A stretch of 64,000 nt of DNA from Puccinellia tenuiflora (Eukaryota > Streptophyta > Magnoliopsida > Poales > Poaceae). The position numbers and the translations under genes are program-made. The stretch spans positions 62,001 through 126,000 of the forward strand of contig QRDG01000621.1 in NCBI GenBank assembly GCA_012064385.1, given 5' to 3'. Below the pieces are notes generated by a model. It had not been told where the DNA came from. It ran no database searches and saw only the letters and a list, made by a program, of their open reading frames with translations. Shown piece after piece: positions 47,609 to 59,642 of the stretch; the stretch's first letter is position 1; each line of letters starts with the position of its first letter.

Positions 47609-49852
47609 ATGATGAAAGGAGTCGAGATCGTTGGAGCAGCTCGCCGAGCCATGGAGAAACTCGCCATCAGGTGAGTCTACACAGATGAGCGTGGAGAGAC
47701 CGAGATCGATGACTCAGGCTGGACCTCGGAGATGAACGAAGTCGACGAGGGCTACCAGTTTGTTTTTGGAAGAATCAATGTGTTTGTTGGCATGGTTAGC
47801 ACATCAGGAATTCGCTCTAACTCGGCGGAATCAGTTTCAGAGCCCACCGTCATCGTCGAGTCTGACGGCGAGGAGTCGGTTGGCACATCAGAAGTTGGCA
47901 TCATCGCCGAGTCTGAGGAGGAGCAGCACCAAGCTGAGAAGCCCGAGATGCTGCAAGATTCAGATCCAGATTACGATGCAGATTCAGAGTCTATCTTACC
48001 CTTGTTTGAAGATCGACTTGGGTACGGTATTGAAGAGGAGGATTACGAGGAGTCGCCAGTACGCGCCCGCGTAGTTGGAGTCTACATGTCTGGGAACGGT
48101 GGAAATCAGTTTGATCCAGCTTTACTGATAAAGGAGATTAATGCAAGTAATGCCGCAGAGAGGGCGGCCGAGTTAACCAGCGCTCGTGCTGCGTTGGAGA
48201 GGCAGCTAGCAGATATCATAGAGGCAAATCTCAGGTTGGCAGAGGAGAGAGCCCGGGTCCAAACTGAGGCCCAGGTAGTGCTAAGCCGCCGCGAGGAGCT
48301 TACTTCAATTCAGCACCGCAGAGCCAGGAGTCGCCTGCGTGATGGAGTCCACATCAATCCAACAAATCTATTCACCACACCCAATGGTCCAGGCGGAGGA
48401 GCCGGACTAGGAAGTTCAGTGGCTGCAGGAGGCGCCGCGGGTGGAGGAGCACCACCACCACCACCACTCCCAGAAGGACCCGGAGGCAGCCGTACCAACG
48501 GACCACCGCCTGAAGGAGGAGTCGGAGGAGGAACATTTGGTGGCTTGGGATCTCAGCCTAACAGGTTTCACACTCCGGAAGGACATTATTCCAATCCAAT
48601 GGACAACATTCATGCGGCGACTTTGAGATTGGAGAACATCGAGATACCAGAAGGACCAGCGGGACAGGAGACCCGCCATGCCATAGAGATGTTGAAGACA
48701 TCAATGACTCAGCAATCTCTCTATCCAGCGTTTCCAGATGCAAGTAGACTGCACTCAACACCATTCAACTCGTGCACTAGGAGTCGGCACGACGAGTCCC
48801 ACCCGGCCAACTCCACAAGTGCAAGACGCTGTGAAGAGGAAAGGAACAGGGCAAACAGGCCTACTGCCTCACGAGCTCAGTTGGTGGTTGATGAAGCAAG
48901 ACAACGACGAGAAAGGGAGGTAGCCAGGGCTCGGGAGGCTGAGAGGGACAGAGCCCTAGCTGGTGCAGATAACCAGCATCAGCCAACCCGGGTGCACACA
49001 GAGGTGACTTCTCCTGGTGCTTCTCCCTCACTAACAGGACCAGAGTGCCTGTCAGATGCCATCAGATCCGAGTCCTTCCCCAGCAGCTTCAAGGAGCCGC
49101 GCAATGTTCCAAATTACGAGCCCAACATGGACCCGACTTCTTGGTTAGGTACCTACGAGATGGCGATGAGTATTCACAATGCCACAGGTAATCTGTGCGC
49201 TAAATTCATGTATCTTATGATGGAGGGAGCAGCCAAAGCTTGGATGCGTAACTTGCCTCCTAGATCGATCAACTCTTGAGAGCAGTTGAAGGCGGCTTTT
49301 ATCCAGAACTTCCAGGGCACATGCAAAAAGCTTAGTACCATAGAGGACTTGGAGCGATGTGTTCAGAGGAAGGGCGAGTCAGCAAGGCACTGGATGAAGC
49401 GGGTGTCAGAGATTATTAACTCTTCACAAGGACTCCCACCAGTTTTAGTGCTGATGGCGATGGAGAGAAACTGCAGCTACAATCCCTTGAGTTGGAAGCT
49501 GGGTCGCATGAAGGAAAGCTTGAATCAGGGTATTCCCCTGACAATTGGTGAAATCATGGCAGGTGCTAATAAGCACGCTGCCACAGATAAAACCAAGGAC
49601 CAGGAGGAGGGAAATAAAGGACAAGGTGGCAACAATCAGAATCAGAATCAGAACCAGAACCAGAACCAGGGTGGTAGCAAGTGGCCGTATGGAGACAATT
49701 CTGACCTAGTAGCTAATACAAATACTGGGATCAGACGCAAGGACAACAATTCTCGAGGATATCAAGGGCGTACTCCAACTACAGAGGAAGTTCTGTCGAG
49801 TCCATGCCCTAAACACGCCAAGAATGGTAGGTGTGGTCATACCTTGGGATAG
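47609..49852 (+). pseudogene. Element B: gag, disrupted
   Basis: The frame starts at tandem ATGs (47609/47612). It has an acidic N-terminal part, a coiled-coil-like stretch (AERAAELTSARAALERQLAD), a glycine/proline-rich linker, then the Retrotrans_gag capsid segment (LGTYEMAMSI, AAKAWMRNLPP). Near the end is a Cys/His cluster (CPKHAKNGRCGH) that resembles a zinc knuckle. Three in-frame stops break it: TGA at 47672, TGA at 49277 inside the capsid (a Trp position by context) and TAG at 49850 (a Gln position). The rest of the frame is open, so decay is recent. Confidence 0.85.
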
Positions 49853-52800
49853 TGTGTGGATTTGCAGTGTGCCAGGTTTTCAGGACCTGGAAACAGAAAT
49901 AACAATGGATACAGAGGAAACAATGGTGCCGGAGGACCCGGCAACAACGGCGGAGGAGCCGGCAATAACCCAAATCAACCTCAGGGAGGAGGTAACCAGC
50001 AGGGCGGGTTCCAGCAGAACCCGAAGCAGCTTCACAATGGCAATGGACAGTATTATGTCACAACTCGGCAGCAAAACCTGAGTCGTGGTAGTTATCATGT
50101 TTTTACAACAACTACGTCCAAGCATGCCAAGAAATTGAAGGTTCGAGCAGTCAATGCAGTGGAACCAGCAATACCACAATGGTTCAGGTGGTCAGAGCAA
50201 ACCATCACTTGGAGTCGGGCAGATCATCCTCCAAGAGTCGACGACCCAGGGCAACTAGCCTTGGTGGTAGCACCTCAAGTTGGGGGCTACACATTGAATA
50301 AGGTATTGATGGATGGTGGAAGCAGCATCAATATTTTATATTATGACACATTGAAGAGGATGAAGCTGCAAGATAGACAGTTGATTCCAACAGAGACAGT
50401 GTTTCATGGGATAGTGCCAGGGAAGTCGGCCAAACCCATTGGTAAGATTTACTTTGAGGTTGCTTTTGGAACAATGGAGAACTATCGGTCAGAGATTATT
50501 CCCTTTGAGGTGGTGGATCTTAAGAGTCCATACCATGCTCTTTTTGGTCGGCCAGCATACTTTAAGTTTATGGCCAGACCATGTTACGTCTACTTGAAAC
50601 TCAAGATGCCAGGTCCAGCAGGAGTCATTACAGTTAATGGCAGTAGGCAGATGGCATTGGAGTGTGAACAAGGAGATGCGGCTATGGCTGAGGCAGCTTG
50701 TGCTCAGGAGGAGCTCAAATTCTATCAAGCAAACGTGGACCCGGAGGACAACTCGGTCCTTAAGAAGCCGGCCACAGAAGAGAAGATGAAGTTTAAGTCA
50801 GCTCAGGACACAAAGTCAGTGGATTTCACCCCAGGCGACTCCTCCAAGCAGTTCGTCATTGGGGCACATCTGTCTGACAAATAGGAAAGCGCGCTCGTCG
50901 AGTTCATCCGTGAGAATCGGGACGTCTTTGCATGGAAGCCATCTGACATGCCAGGAGTCCCGAGAGAACTCGCCGAGCACTGCTTACATGTTAGCCCTAA
51001 TGCAAGACCAGTTAAGCAAGGTCTTCGCAAGTTCCATGATGATAGGAGAAAAGCTATTGGAGAAGAGGTGGCTCGGCTCCTCGCAGCTGAGTTCATCAAG
51101 GAGGTTTTCCATCCAGAGTGGGTGGCCAATCCAGTGTTAGTGCCAAAGAAAACAGGAGAGCTGCGTATGTGCATTGACTTCACGGGTCTCAACAAGCATT
51201 GCCCTAAGGACCCGTTTGCTTTACCTCGCATCGATCAGATCATTGACTCGACAGCTGGGTCAGAGTTACTATGTTTTTTGGATGCCTATTCAGGGTATCA
51301 TCAGATTAGGCTCAAGATAGAGGATGAGCTGAAGACATCTTTTATTACACCCTTTGGAGCATTTTGTTACAAGACAATGCCCTTTGGGCTCAAGAATGCA
51401 GGAGCTACATACCAGAGGTGCATTCAGAATTGTTTCAAGGAGCAGATAGGGAGGAACGTTCATGCATATGTGGACGATGTGGTTATCAAATCTCAGAAAG
51501 CCGACTCCCTGATAGCAGATCTGACAGAAACTTTCAATAATTTGCGCAAGTATAAGATGAAACTCAATCCTTCCAAGTGTGTTTTTGGAGTCCCTGCAGG
51601 CAAACTCCTAGGTTTCATTGTTTCAGAGAGAGGCATTGAAGCAAATCCAGAGAAAATCAAGGCTATTCATAACTTGCAGAAGCTGACTTGTCTGAAGGAT
51701 GTTCAAAAGCTCACTGGGTGTGTGGCAGCTCTAAGAAGATTCATCTCAAGACTCGGGGAGAAGCGGGTCCTCTCTACCGACTCCTGAAGAAGTCAGATAA
51801 ATTCCTGTGGGATGAAGAAGCCGACCGTGCTTTTGAGGAGTTGAAGAAAATTTTGTCGACAGCTCCAGTGCTTGCAGCTCCTACAGATAAGGAGCCCATG
51901 CTATTATATGTGGCTGCCAACGAGAGAGTTGTCAGCGCAGTAGTGGTTGTGGAACGTGCTGAAGAAGGAAAGGAGTATCCTGTGCAGAGACCTGTTTACT
52001 ACATCAGTGAAGTCCTCACAGATTCAAAGCAAAGGTACCCACAGTGGTAGAAGCTAGTTTATGGAGTTTTCCTTGCAAGTAGGAAGCTTAAGCATTACTT
52101 CCAAGAGCATCCAATCAAGATGGTGAGTTCAGCACCACTAGCTGACATCATACGCAACAGAGACGCAACAGGGCGAGTCGCCAAGTGGGCAATTGAATTG
52201 GGTCCTTATCATATCACATATGAGCCCAAGACAGCGATCAAGTCTCAGGCTTTGGTCGACTTCGTCAATGACTGGACAGATTTCACATCCTCACCAAATA
52301 CCCCCTGCACCAAATATTGGACAATGCACTTTGACGGGTCCAGACAGCTAGAGGGCTCAGGAGCTGGTGTGGTTCTGACATCACCCAAGGGAGATAAATT
52401 GGCATATGTCCTCCAGTTGCACTTTGATTGTACAAACAATATGGCAGAGTATGAAGCCCTGTTGCATGGTTTACGATTGGCCAAGGAGATGAATATCAAG
52501 CGTATCAGGTGTCTTGGGGACTCAGATCTTGTAGCTCAGCAAGTATCTGGAACTTGGGACTCGAAAGATGCCAACATGGCGGCTTACAGAAGAGCAGTCG
52601 AACAGATAGCCGGGTTCTTTTCTGGTTATCAAGTGGAGCATATTGACAGGCGCAAGAACGAAGCCGCTGATGCATTATCACGACTCGGCTCTCGTCGAGA
52701 GAAAGTACCACCAAATGTGTTTGTGGATGAACTCCACCACCCTTCAGTCAAGTTACCTTCAGAAGAGGAGTTAGCCTTCCCAGACCTAGAGTCGGCTCTG

Positions 52801-54114
52801 GTGGCAGCAGTACGAGCAATCCCAGCGTGGACAGAGCCCTACCTTGCGTATCTCCTACGGGGTGAACTCCCAAAGGATGAGGTGAAACAGAGACAACTCA
52901 TCAGACGTTGCAAGTCCTACACAGTCATTAATGGTGAGTTGTATAGAAGGAGTGTTACTGGAGTTTACCAGAGATGTGTGTCTCCAGAGGAAGGAAGGCA
53001 AATCCTGCAAGAAATACATGCAGGTGATTGTGGCCATCATGCATCCACTAGATCCTTGGTGTCAAAAGCTTTTAGGAACGTGTTCTTTTGGTTGACAGCA
53101 CATCTGGATGCAGAAAGGATTGTACAAGTCTGTGATGGATGCCAAACGTACGCAAGGCAGGACCACGTACCAGCACAAGAGCTCAGAACTATTCCTATTA
53201 CTTGGCCGTTTGCAGTTTGGGGACTTGATATGGTGGGCCCTTTCTCAAAGTCGCCTTGCCAAAAGACCCATCTGCTTGTGGCAGTAGACAAGTTTACCAA
53301 GTGGTTAGAAGTCGAACCTATCAGCAGAGTCGACAGAGCATCAGCAGTGCGATTCTTCAAAAAGATTGCAACACGCTTTGGGTATCCTCACAGCATCATT
53401 ACAGACAATGGGACCAACTTATCAGTTGGAGAGATGGCCAAGTTCTGTGGTGAAAACAACATCAGACTCGACCTAGCCTCAGTAGCACATCCACAGTCCA
53501 ATGGACAAGCCGAACGGGCAAATCAGGAGTTGTTAAAGGGAATCAAACCTCGGCTACGAGTTCCCTTGTTGAGAGCCGCTGGGAGTTGGGTTGAGGAGTT
53601 ACCAGCAGTGCTTTGGAGTATCAGGAAGACTCCTAACAGATCCACTGGATTCACACCTTTCTTCCTGGTGTATGGAGCGGAAGCCGTTTTGCCTAGCGAC
53701 TTGTTGCATGACTCGCCAAGAGTCGCCAATTATGTCGAGGCAACGAATGAGCTCGCTCATCAGGACTCGGTAGATGCACTCGAAGAAGCAAGGGAGTTAG
53801 CCCTTGAGAGATCAGCAGTCTACCAGCAGGACTTGCGGCGATATCACGCACGCAGAATCAAGACCCGGACTTTCCAGGAGGGTGACTTAGTGCTTCGCCT
53901 AGTCCAGAATAAGGAAGGGATGCACAAGTTATCCCCACCATGGGAAGGACCGTTCATCGTAAGCAAGAATTTGAACAATGGATCGTACTATCTAATGGAT
54001 GTACGAGAGCCAGCAAGCGTGGACAAAGGAGCCGACACAGCTCATACGCTAGATCCATATGCAGAGGCAAAGAGACCGTGGAATATAGCTCAGTTACGTC
54101 CTTATTATAGCTAA
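49853..54114 (+). pseudogene. Element B: pol (protease, RT, two RNase H, integrase)
   Basis: Protease MDGGSSINIL (50309-50338). TAG at 50882. RT with LDAYSGYHQI and YVDD (51467-51478). A one-base loss near 51763 shifts the frame. The first RNase H region is weakly conserved; TAG at 52048. A second, archaeal-type RNase H follows with FDGS (52330), NNMAEYEAL, CLGDSDLV and RKNEAADALS. Integrase has the HHCC finger (CGHHAST, CDGCQTY) and D-D-E (GLDMVGP, TDNGTN, QAERANQ). Ends at 54114 without a chromodomain. Pol copies RNA to cDNA and inserts it; this copy is inactive as read. Confidence 0.9.
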
Positions 54115-54817
54115 AGTTGTAATAGTTTTATGAGTTGAAAGGCAAAGAGCCTAGTGAGCCATGCCTAAATGTAGTCAAATTTTTGTAATCAAAGGAAATA
54201 AAGCCGGCTTCTGTGAACATGAGTCCTTTAGTCGAGTCACCCAGTGAGTGCGCTTCATTCATTATATTTGATCACAAGGTTCTTGGGGGCTTGCTTTTCA
54301 GGAAAAAAGTCAAGCTTAGACCTTTGAAACTGGCACAGTAGCCAAACTTTTCCTGATTTTCTCGCTGGTAAGTCAGATGCATCCTGCACAATATGAATAA
54401 TCTACAGGCATGACTTGTCTCTGTCTCTTATGAATCCTAAGGGACATAAGAGTTAGGAGCCTGTCAGCACAAACTGTAAGAGAAGTCATGGAGAGCCTAC
54501 TTATTCATCAGTGAAAAATTAGATGGGTTATAAGAACCAAATTAATGACTTGTATAGATAAGACATAGCAATGTCACAGAGAAATACAACAAGTCATTAC
54601 AAGCCGATTGGCACAAATTCAAAATAGCTAAACAAGCTAAAAAGTTTAAGCACCAGTAGTGCATCATTACAACTCAGAAGTCATCTAGAGACTGGTCCTT
54701 AGTAGGAGCCGACTTCTTGGCTGGAGCTGAGGAGTCCTTCGCTGGAGATTTGTCCTTAGCTTGGGCAGTAGAAGTGGAAGTTGACTTCGCATGAGACTTG
54801 GTGGCAACTTTCTTCGT
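54115..54817 (+). mobile_element. Element B: spacer between pol and the antisense gene
   Basis: Noncoding; contains PPT-like TCTTGGGGGCTTG at 54281-54293. Both transcription units converge here, so it should hold the 3' ends of the pol RNA-side message and the antisense message. No clear polyadenylation signal was identified. Confidence 0.6.
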
Positions 54818-57800
54818 CTAAAAGCTGGTGCCTCTCGGGTTCCTCATATGCTTAGTCAACTCCTCTTGAACCTGTGAGCCCCCAGTAATGACTCGTGAAG
54901 GAGTCGGCGTAGCAGGAGTCTTCAGTGTGGGCTTTGCACCAGTCGGGTTGCCAGACACAGGAGCCGCTGGGGTGGATGAGCTCGGCATAGTAGAAGGGGC
55001 ACTAGCCATGTCCTGTGAGGGACGTCCAAACTTTATGATCGGAAGAGTTTTTGGGGCAACCCTTTGATTCTCCAAATCATAATGATGAACCCATACCTCA
55101 GGGTCCATCTTATTGGCAATCTCGCAGGCATAGGGCCGCACCAGTTTCTCCTCAGCCTTGAAATCATCTTGGCTGAAGGGAGTCCCATCTTCTTGCTGCT
55201 CTGGTTTCCCCATGGTGAGCAGTGCCGGCTCCAGAACAGTGGGGTAATAGCTGTGCGCTAAGGCAAGGATCCTGATGGAGGCTCTCCTCATAGAAGATTG
55301 CTTCCACAGGCGCATATAGCCTGGAGCCCTTGATAGTTCATCAACCAACCGCTCAGGCTCCTTGGGGCATTTGCCCTTGGCGTTCAGGTATTTTACCACG
55401 GCACGGGCACCCTCTTGCAGCCCATGACAATGGTCCAGCATTGCATGGAGTTGTTGGCTGGTTGGCAGTTTGAGTTTTGGGGAGTCAGCCCCTGCAAAAC
55501 AAGAAATTCACAAGCATAAGTGGTCGAGTTCTTCAGATCAAAGTGAAAGAAGGAGTAGGTACAAGCACCAACATACCAAAGATGTGCTGGCACATAGCCC
55601 CAATCCCCTTGCGGCATGTGTCAAAAACTGCCTTCAGATCATTGTGTGCCTTTTGGGCAGCCTTTTTGGCAGCCTCCGACTCCTTTTTCACTGTCTCTAG
55701 CTCAGCAGCTAGGATTTGTAGATCCTTCTCCAGTTGAAGGGAGTGTTGTTTCTCAGATTGGGCAGCCCTGGCACTGGCAGCCGCCTGGTCTTCCAACTCC
55801 TTCATGTCCCTCTTCATTTTGGAGACAACATTCTGAAAAGTACAAGTCAGAAAAGTACAAGTCAGAAAAGTACAAGTCAGATTTTTCTACAGTAGAGTGG
55901 ATACAAACATAACTGGTGAGTTAGCAGCTCCAAGTCATCACAAGTTAACAACTTGGCGCTTGGGGGCTACTCATAGAGCAGAATTTTTTACCTAGCTAAG
56001 TAACAGCTAATTGCATTGATTGGTAGCTCTAAGTTGTCGCAGGCTGACAACCCGGCGCTTGGGGGCTACTCGTGGAAACGATCTTTTTATTTCAGAGTCT
56101 AAGAGTCATTGAATCAACAGCCCCGAGTCCTAGTAGAGCTAAGGACTCAGTGCTTGGGGGCTACAGTGTGAAAGTTTTCTATTTAACAGTTTGAGTTCAG
56201 ATTGAAGCACCTATCTTAGCTCCAAGTCACCACAGATAAGGTGCTTGGGGGCTACTGCAATGATAGAGAAAGTGTAAAGAGTAGAAGTCAGAGAACTTAC
56301 ATGATGGATCATTTGAAGAGACCTAAGAGCCATCTGCTCCTCATCTTTCAACCTGGAGGATTGGTCGTTAAGTTCAACGGCTTCTATATAAGCCTCAGAG
56401 AAGGACTTGTCGTCAGATATCCTGAGTCGGATGTAGTCGATTGAAGACTTGGCCGGTTCAGGAGTCGTCTTTTGAGGAGTAGGAGATGTTTGAGGCGCAG
56501 TTGTATGAGTCCTAGTCTCAGAGGAGGACTGGACCACCAACGGAGTCTCCACCCTAGTCCTTGGAATGGACTCGGGAACAGGGGGAGTTGCGGTGACTGT
56601 GGCACCTGCAGATGCAGGTGTAGAAGGAGCTGTCTTCGTGGTCGTCGTCTGAGAAGTCGACAGTGGGACGGCTCCACGGCTGGAAGTCACATCAGCCATG
56701 CCTGGGAGCTTGGAGACTTTAGCGCAGGGCCGAGCTCTAAAACAAGGCAAGTTAGAAGTCAGTACCAAAGACTATTAAAAGGAAGCACAGATGACATATT
56801 AAATAAGAGTAAAGGCAGAAGTCGTACCCAGTGTTTGTCTCAAGGTCCAAAGAGGCCTGAGAGTCAGAGGATGGCATTGACATGCCTGATTGGTAGGAGT
56901 CGGCCTTCTCAGGAGGAGAAGTCGACTTCCTCTGGTGAGATACAGGCAGAGGATCTGGAGTCTCTACAGGGCCGTCTGAGCGCAGCTTCCTTTTCCTGGC
57001 TGCGATAACGCTCTGCGTAGAGTCTTGAAATTTAGCAATAGAGCCGCTTGATCCAAGGACTCGAGAGAATGGTACCTTGGGAACAGCAGTTCGAGATCCA
57101 TTTTTGGTGGGAGCCGGGGGAGAGGAAGAGCGACTTTTTGTGCCTGAGGACTCCTCAGACGAAGCCGGCTGGGACGCTGCAGGACTCGACTCTGCGTGTT
57201 CTTGCCCAACAGCATCTTCAACAGGAGCCTCCTCGGAGGATTCCTCTTCACCAACATCCTTAGCAGGAGCCTCTGGCGAGGACTCCTCATCTTCGTCTTC
57301 ATCTTCATCACCAGCAGCGGTAGCCTCCTTTGAGGACTCCTCGCTGGACTCGTCATCAATAATGACCTCTGCAGCAGTAGAAGCCTCTCCCTTGCCCTTA
57401 GCAGTCTCAGCCCTGCTCTTAGTTTCAGTTTCAGTTTAGTGGATGGCTTCCAGAAGGAGTCAGTAAGCTGCAAATAAATAGAAAGGATGAGTTAGCCGGT
57501 AATGCAATGAAAACAAGTGAAAGGAAAAGCAAGTAAAAGTACTTACAGCAGGGGCTGGGTTGGTGGAGCAGAAGGGCTGGAGCCCATAGTGAACCTGGTC
57601 CTTCACCGGCTTCCCAGGCAACTTTTTGACCAGTCGAAAGAGTTCAGGACCATTAGATAACTTGTCAGTTATTCTGAGGTCATCAGTGACACACCTAGTA
57701 TATGTGCAAATGAGCCGAGTCCTAGAACTCAGCGGCTGAATTCTCCAGGTGGTCCAGCAACGGACAAGGTCCATGTTTTCCAAATCATGGGATAAGAGGG

Positions 57801-58533
57801 CCTGGATTCTGATGATCAGCGACTCAACCTTTGGCCGGGCGGCCTCTGAGCACCTGGCCTTCATGAGAGGAGTCGCCTTCAAGCGATCCTCAGAGAACAA
57901 AGGAAGTTTGGGTTCACCTTCAGGGGAGGTGTCCTTGCAGTAAAAGAATGATTTTTGCAAGTCTTTGATCCGATTGGAGAAAACTGGCTTGGGAAAAACA
58001 GAATTCAAGCGGCGCTGGAGAGCTACAGCACCACATTGCAGAAGAGGACCCCCAGAGGTCTCGGGCTGGGGATTGCAATAGAAGAGTTCGAGCCAGAGAT
58101 CTAGGTCTGGCTCGATTTGGAGGTAATCTTCACAGAGTGTGACGAAATTGGACAAGGTGAGAATGGAATTAGGGGCTAGGTCATGGATCCGCAGCTTATA
58201 GAAGTCGAGGAGCTGGCGGAAGAACAAATTACCCGGGGGCGTGAATCCGCGGAAGAGATGTTCGGAGAAGATGACGATCTCGTCCTTTGCCGGAGCGGGG
58301 ATCATCTCATCTCCAGGAGCTCGAGCTCGCACGCCAGATGGTAGAAGACCGGCCAGCCGGTGCCCCTTCAGCTGCTCCGCCGTGACCGTGGATCCTGCCC
58401 AATCGGCGGAGATCGATTTCTTGGACGATGGTTTGGCGGCGGCGGCGGCGGTGGCCGTGGCGGCGATGTCGACGGTCCTGCTGGACGAGGAGGCCTTGGC
58501 CTTGGGGGTGGCCTTGGTGCGCTTGGGAGCCAT
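54818..58533 (-). pseudogene. Element B: five-exon antisense gene (Transposase_28-like)
   Basis: Exons on the minus strand: 58533-57547, 57467-56828, 56736-56301, 55832-55577, 55491-54818; every intron is GT...AG and phases agree. Exon 1 (329 codons) has an Ala/Ser/Lys-rich start, then a domain at about residues 75-250 (FSEHLFRGFTPPGN, NFVTLCEDYLQIEP) resembling Pfam 'putative gypsy type transposon' (PF04195). Exon 2 is acidic and Ser-rich, exon 4 a coiled coil, exon 5 ends at 54818. A one-base deletion near 57438 in exon 2 breaks the frame; with it counted the exons total 2994 nt, exactly 998 codons with stop. The role of such Tat antisense genes is unknown. Confidence 0.8.
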
Positions 58534-59079
58534 GGCGTACGAGCGGAGTGTGTGGGGAGTGTTGCGCGCGGGAAAGAAACAGGCGCGAGAGAGAAGAGAA
58601 ATTTGGGAATGAAAGGGACCGGTGAAGTTCTGGTTCTTACCCTAAGCAATTTATAAAGGGGTAAAACCCTAGAAAGTTACAGTGGTGGCCCACGGTAAAA
58701 TTGTGGATAACGGTTCGACAGTTAAAAGTTAAAGTTACAGAGGTGGAAGAAGAGCCGGCTTGTCCCAGAAAGCCGAGTCCTATGACTTAAAGAATTGAAA
58801 ATCCTCAGAGCTAGTGTACAAGAATAGCCACAGACTCGGCCAGTGTTGCAAAAGGCTAGACCAATGGACTTGTGCAAAGGGTGAGGATGGATTCATTTTA
58901 TGTGTATTATGTTTTAATGCAGGAATTCATCTTGGAGCTAGCAGCAAGCGACTTCTGAGCCTGTGACTCAGATAGAAGGAGTCGACAGAAGGAGTCGATC
59001 CAAGGAGTCGAACCAGGAGTAAGATCAAGGAGTCAAAGGAAGCCGGCAAAGCTGCACCCAAGATAAATTCGGGGGCTAC
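58534..59079 (+). mobile_element. Element B: antisense-gene 5' region and PPT
   Basis: Holds the promoter side of the antisense gene, then about 400 bp noncoding with GGAGTCGA repeats (58975-59035), then the polypurine tract TTCGGGGGCTAC (59068-59079) touching the 3' LTR. Confidence 0.75.
58649..58658 (-). promoter_or_regulatory. TATA box of the antisense gene
   Basis: Minus-strand CCTTTATAAATT, about 115-125 bp upstream of the ATG at 58533 and followed by a pyrimidine-rich leader (TTTCTCTTCTCTCTCGCGCC). Spacing and composition suit a plant class II promoter; the start site is not shown. Confidence 0.55.
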
Positions 59080-59637
59080 TGATGGGGGGATACTTTATAG
59101 GTAGGCCCATGGACCCGGAAAGTAGACCCGCCAAGACCAAGAAGGCCAGAAGCCGAGTCACGAGTCAAGTCACATGGGCTGGGCTGGAGACAAGCCGACC
59201 AAGGCCCGTGTGGAGAAGGGACCCGCCAGAAGAGGAGTCCTAACATAACCCGGAGTTCTAATTTGGAAGGACAAGACCTAGAGTAGGACTCCATGTTAGA
59301 TTGTGACTCGGTACAAGTTGTAAGTCCAGGGACCCGATCACCATTATAAGGAGGGCCCTGGACCTTAGATTGACAAGCTTAATCATAGAGAGAAACCCTA
59401 GCCAACAGAGAGAAGTCGCCGACTCCTGATTTGTAGGAGTCGGAACCCTGTAATCGAGATCCATCAAAGAGCAATAACACAGAAGCAGGAAGTAGGTCTT
59501 TACCTCTAATTAGAGGGGCCGAACCTGGGTAAATCCTTGTTCCTTGGCGAGGGTAACAACTCCAACGTACTTCGATCATCAATGGCCCCAGAACTCATCT
59601 TCCCTAAGGAAGAACTTGCCGTGACAACCCCACGACA
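59080..59637 (+). mobile_element. Element B: 3' LTR
   Basis: 558 bp, same ends as the 5' LTR, followed by CGTGG and the rest of the E LTR. Confidence 0.92.
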
Positions 59638-59642
59638 CGTGG

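Larger units (their letters stand above)
47029..59637 (+). mobile_element. Element B: Tat-like Ty3/gypsy with antisense gene
   Basis: 12.6 kb, LTRs of 558 bp each (47029-47586, 59080-59637), target duplication CGTGG (47024-47028 and 59638-59642). PBS TGGCGCCCACCGTGGGGC and PPT TTCGGGGGCTAC. It encodes gag-pol in gypsy order with a second RNase H and no chromodomain, plus an intron-containing gene on the opposite strand before the 3' LTR. These traits match the Tat lineage (maize Grande has an antisense gene in the same place). I count about six LTR differences by eye, so it is a recent insertion, yet pol is already broken. Confidence 0.93.

Noticed and set aside
55616..58656. Plus-strand frames opposite the antisense gene (for example 58241-58612, 56472-57008)
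   Set aside because: Mirror frames of GC-rich antisense exons; no domains, and the minus strand has the splice sites and PF04195-like domain.
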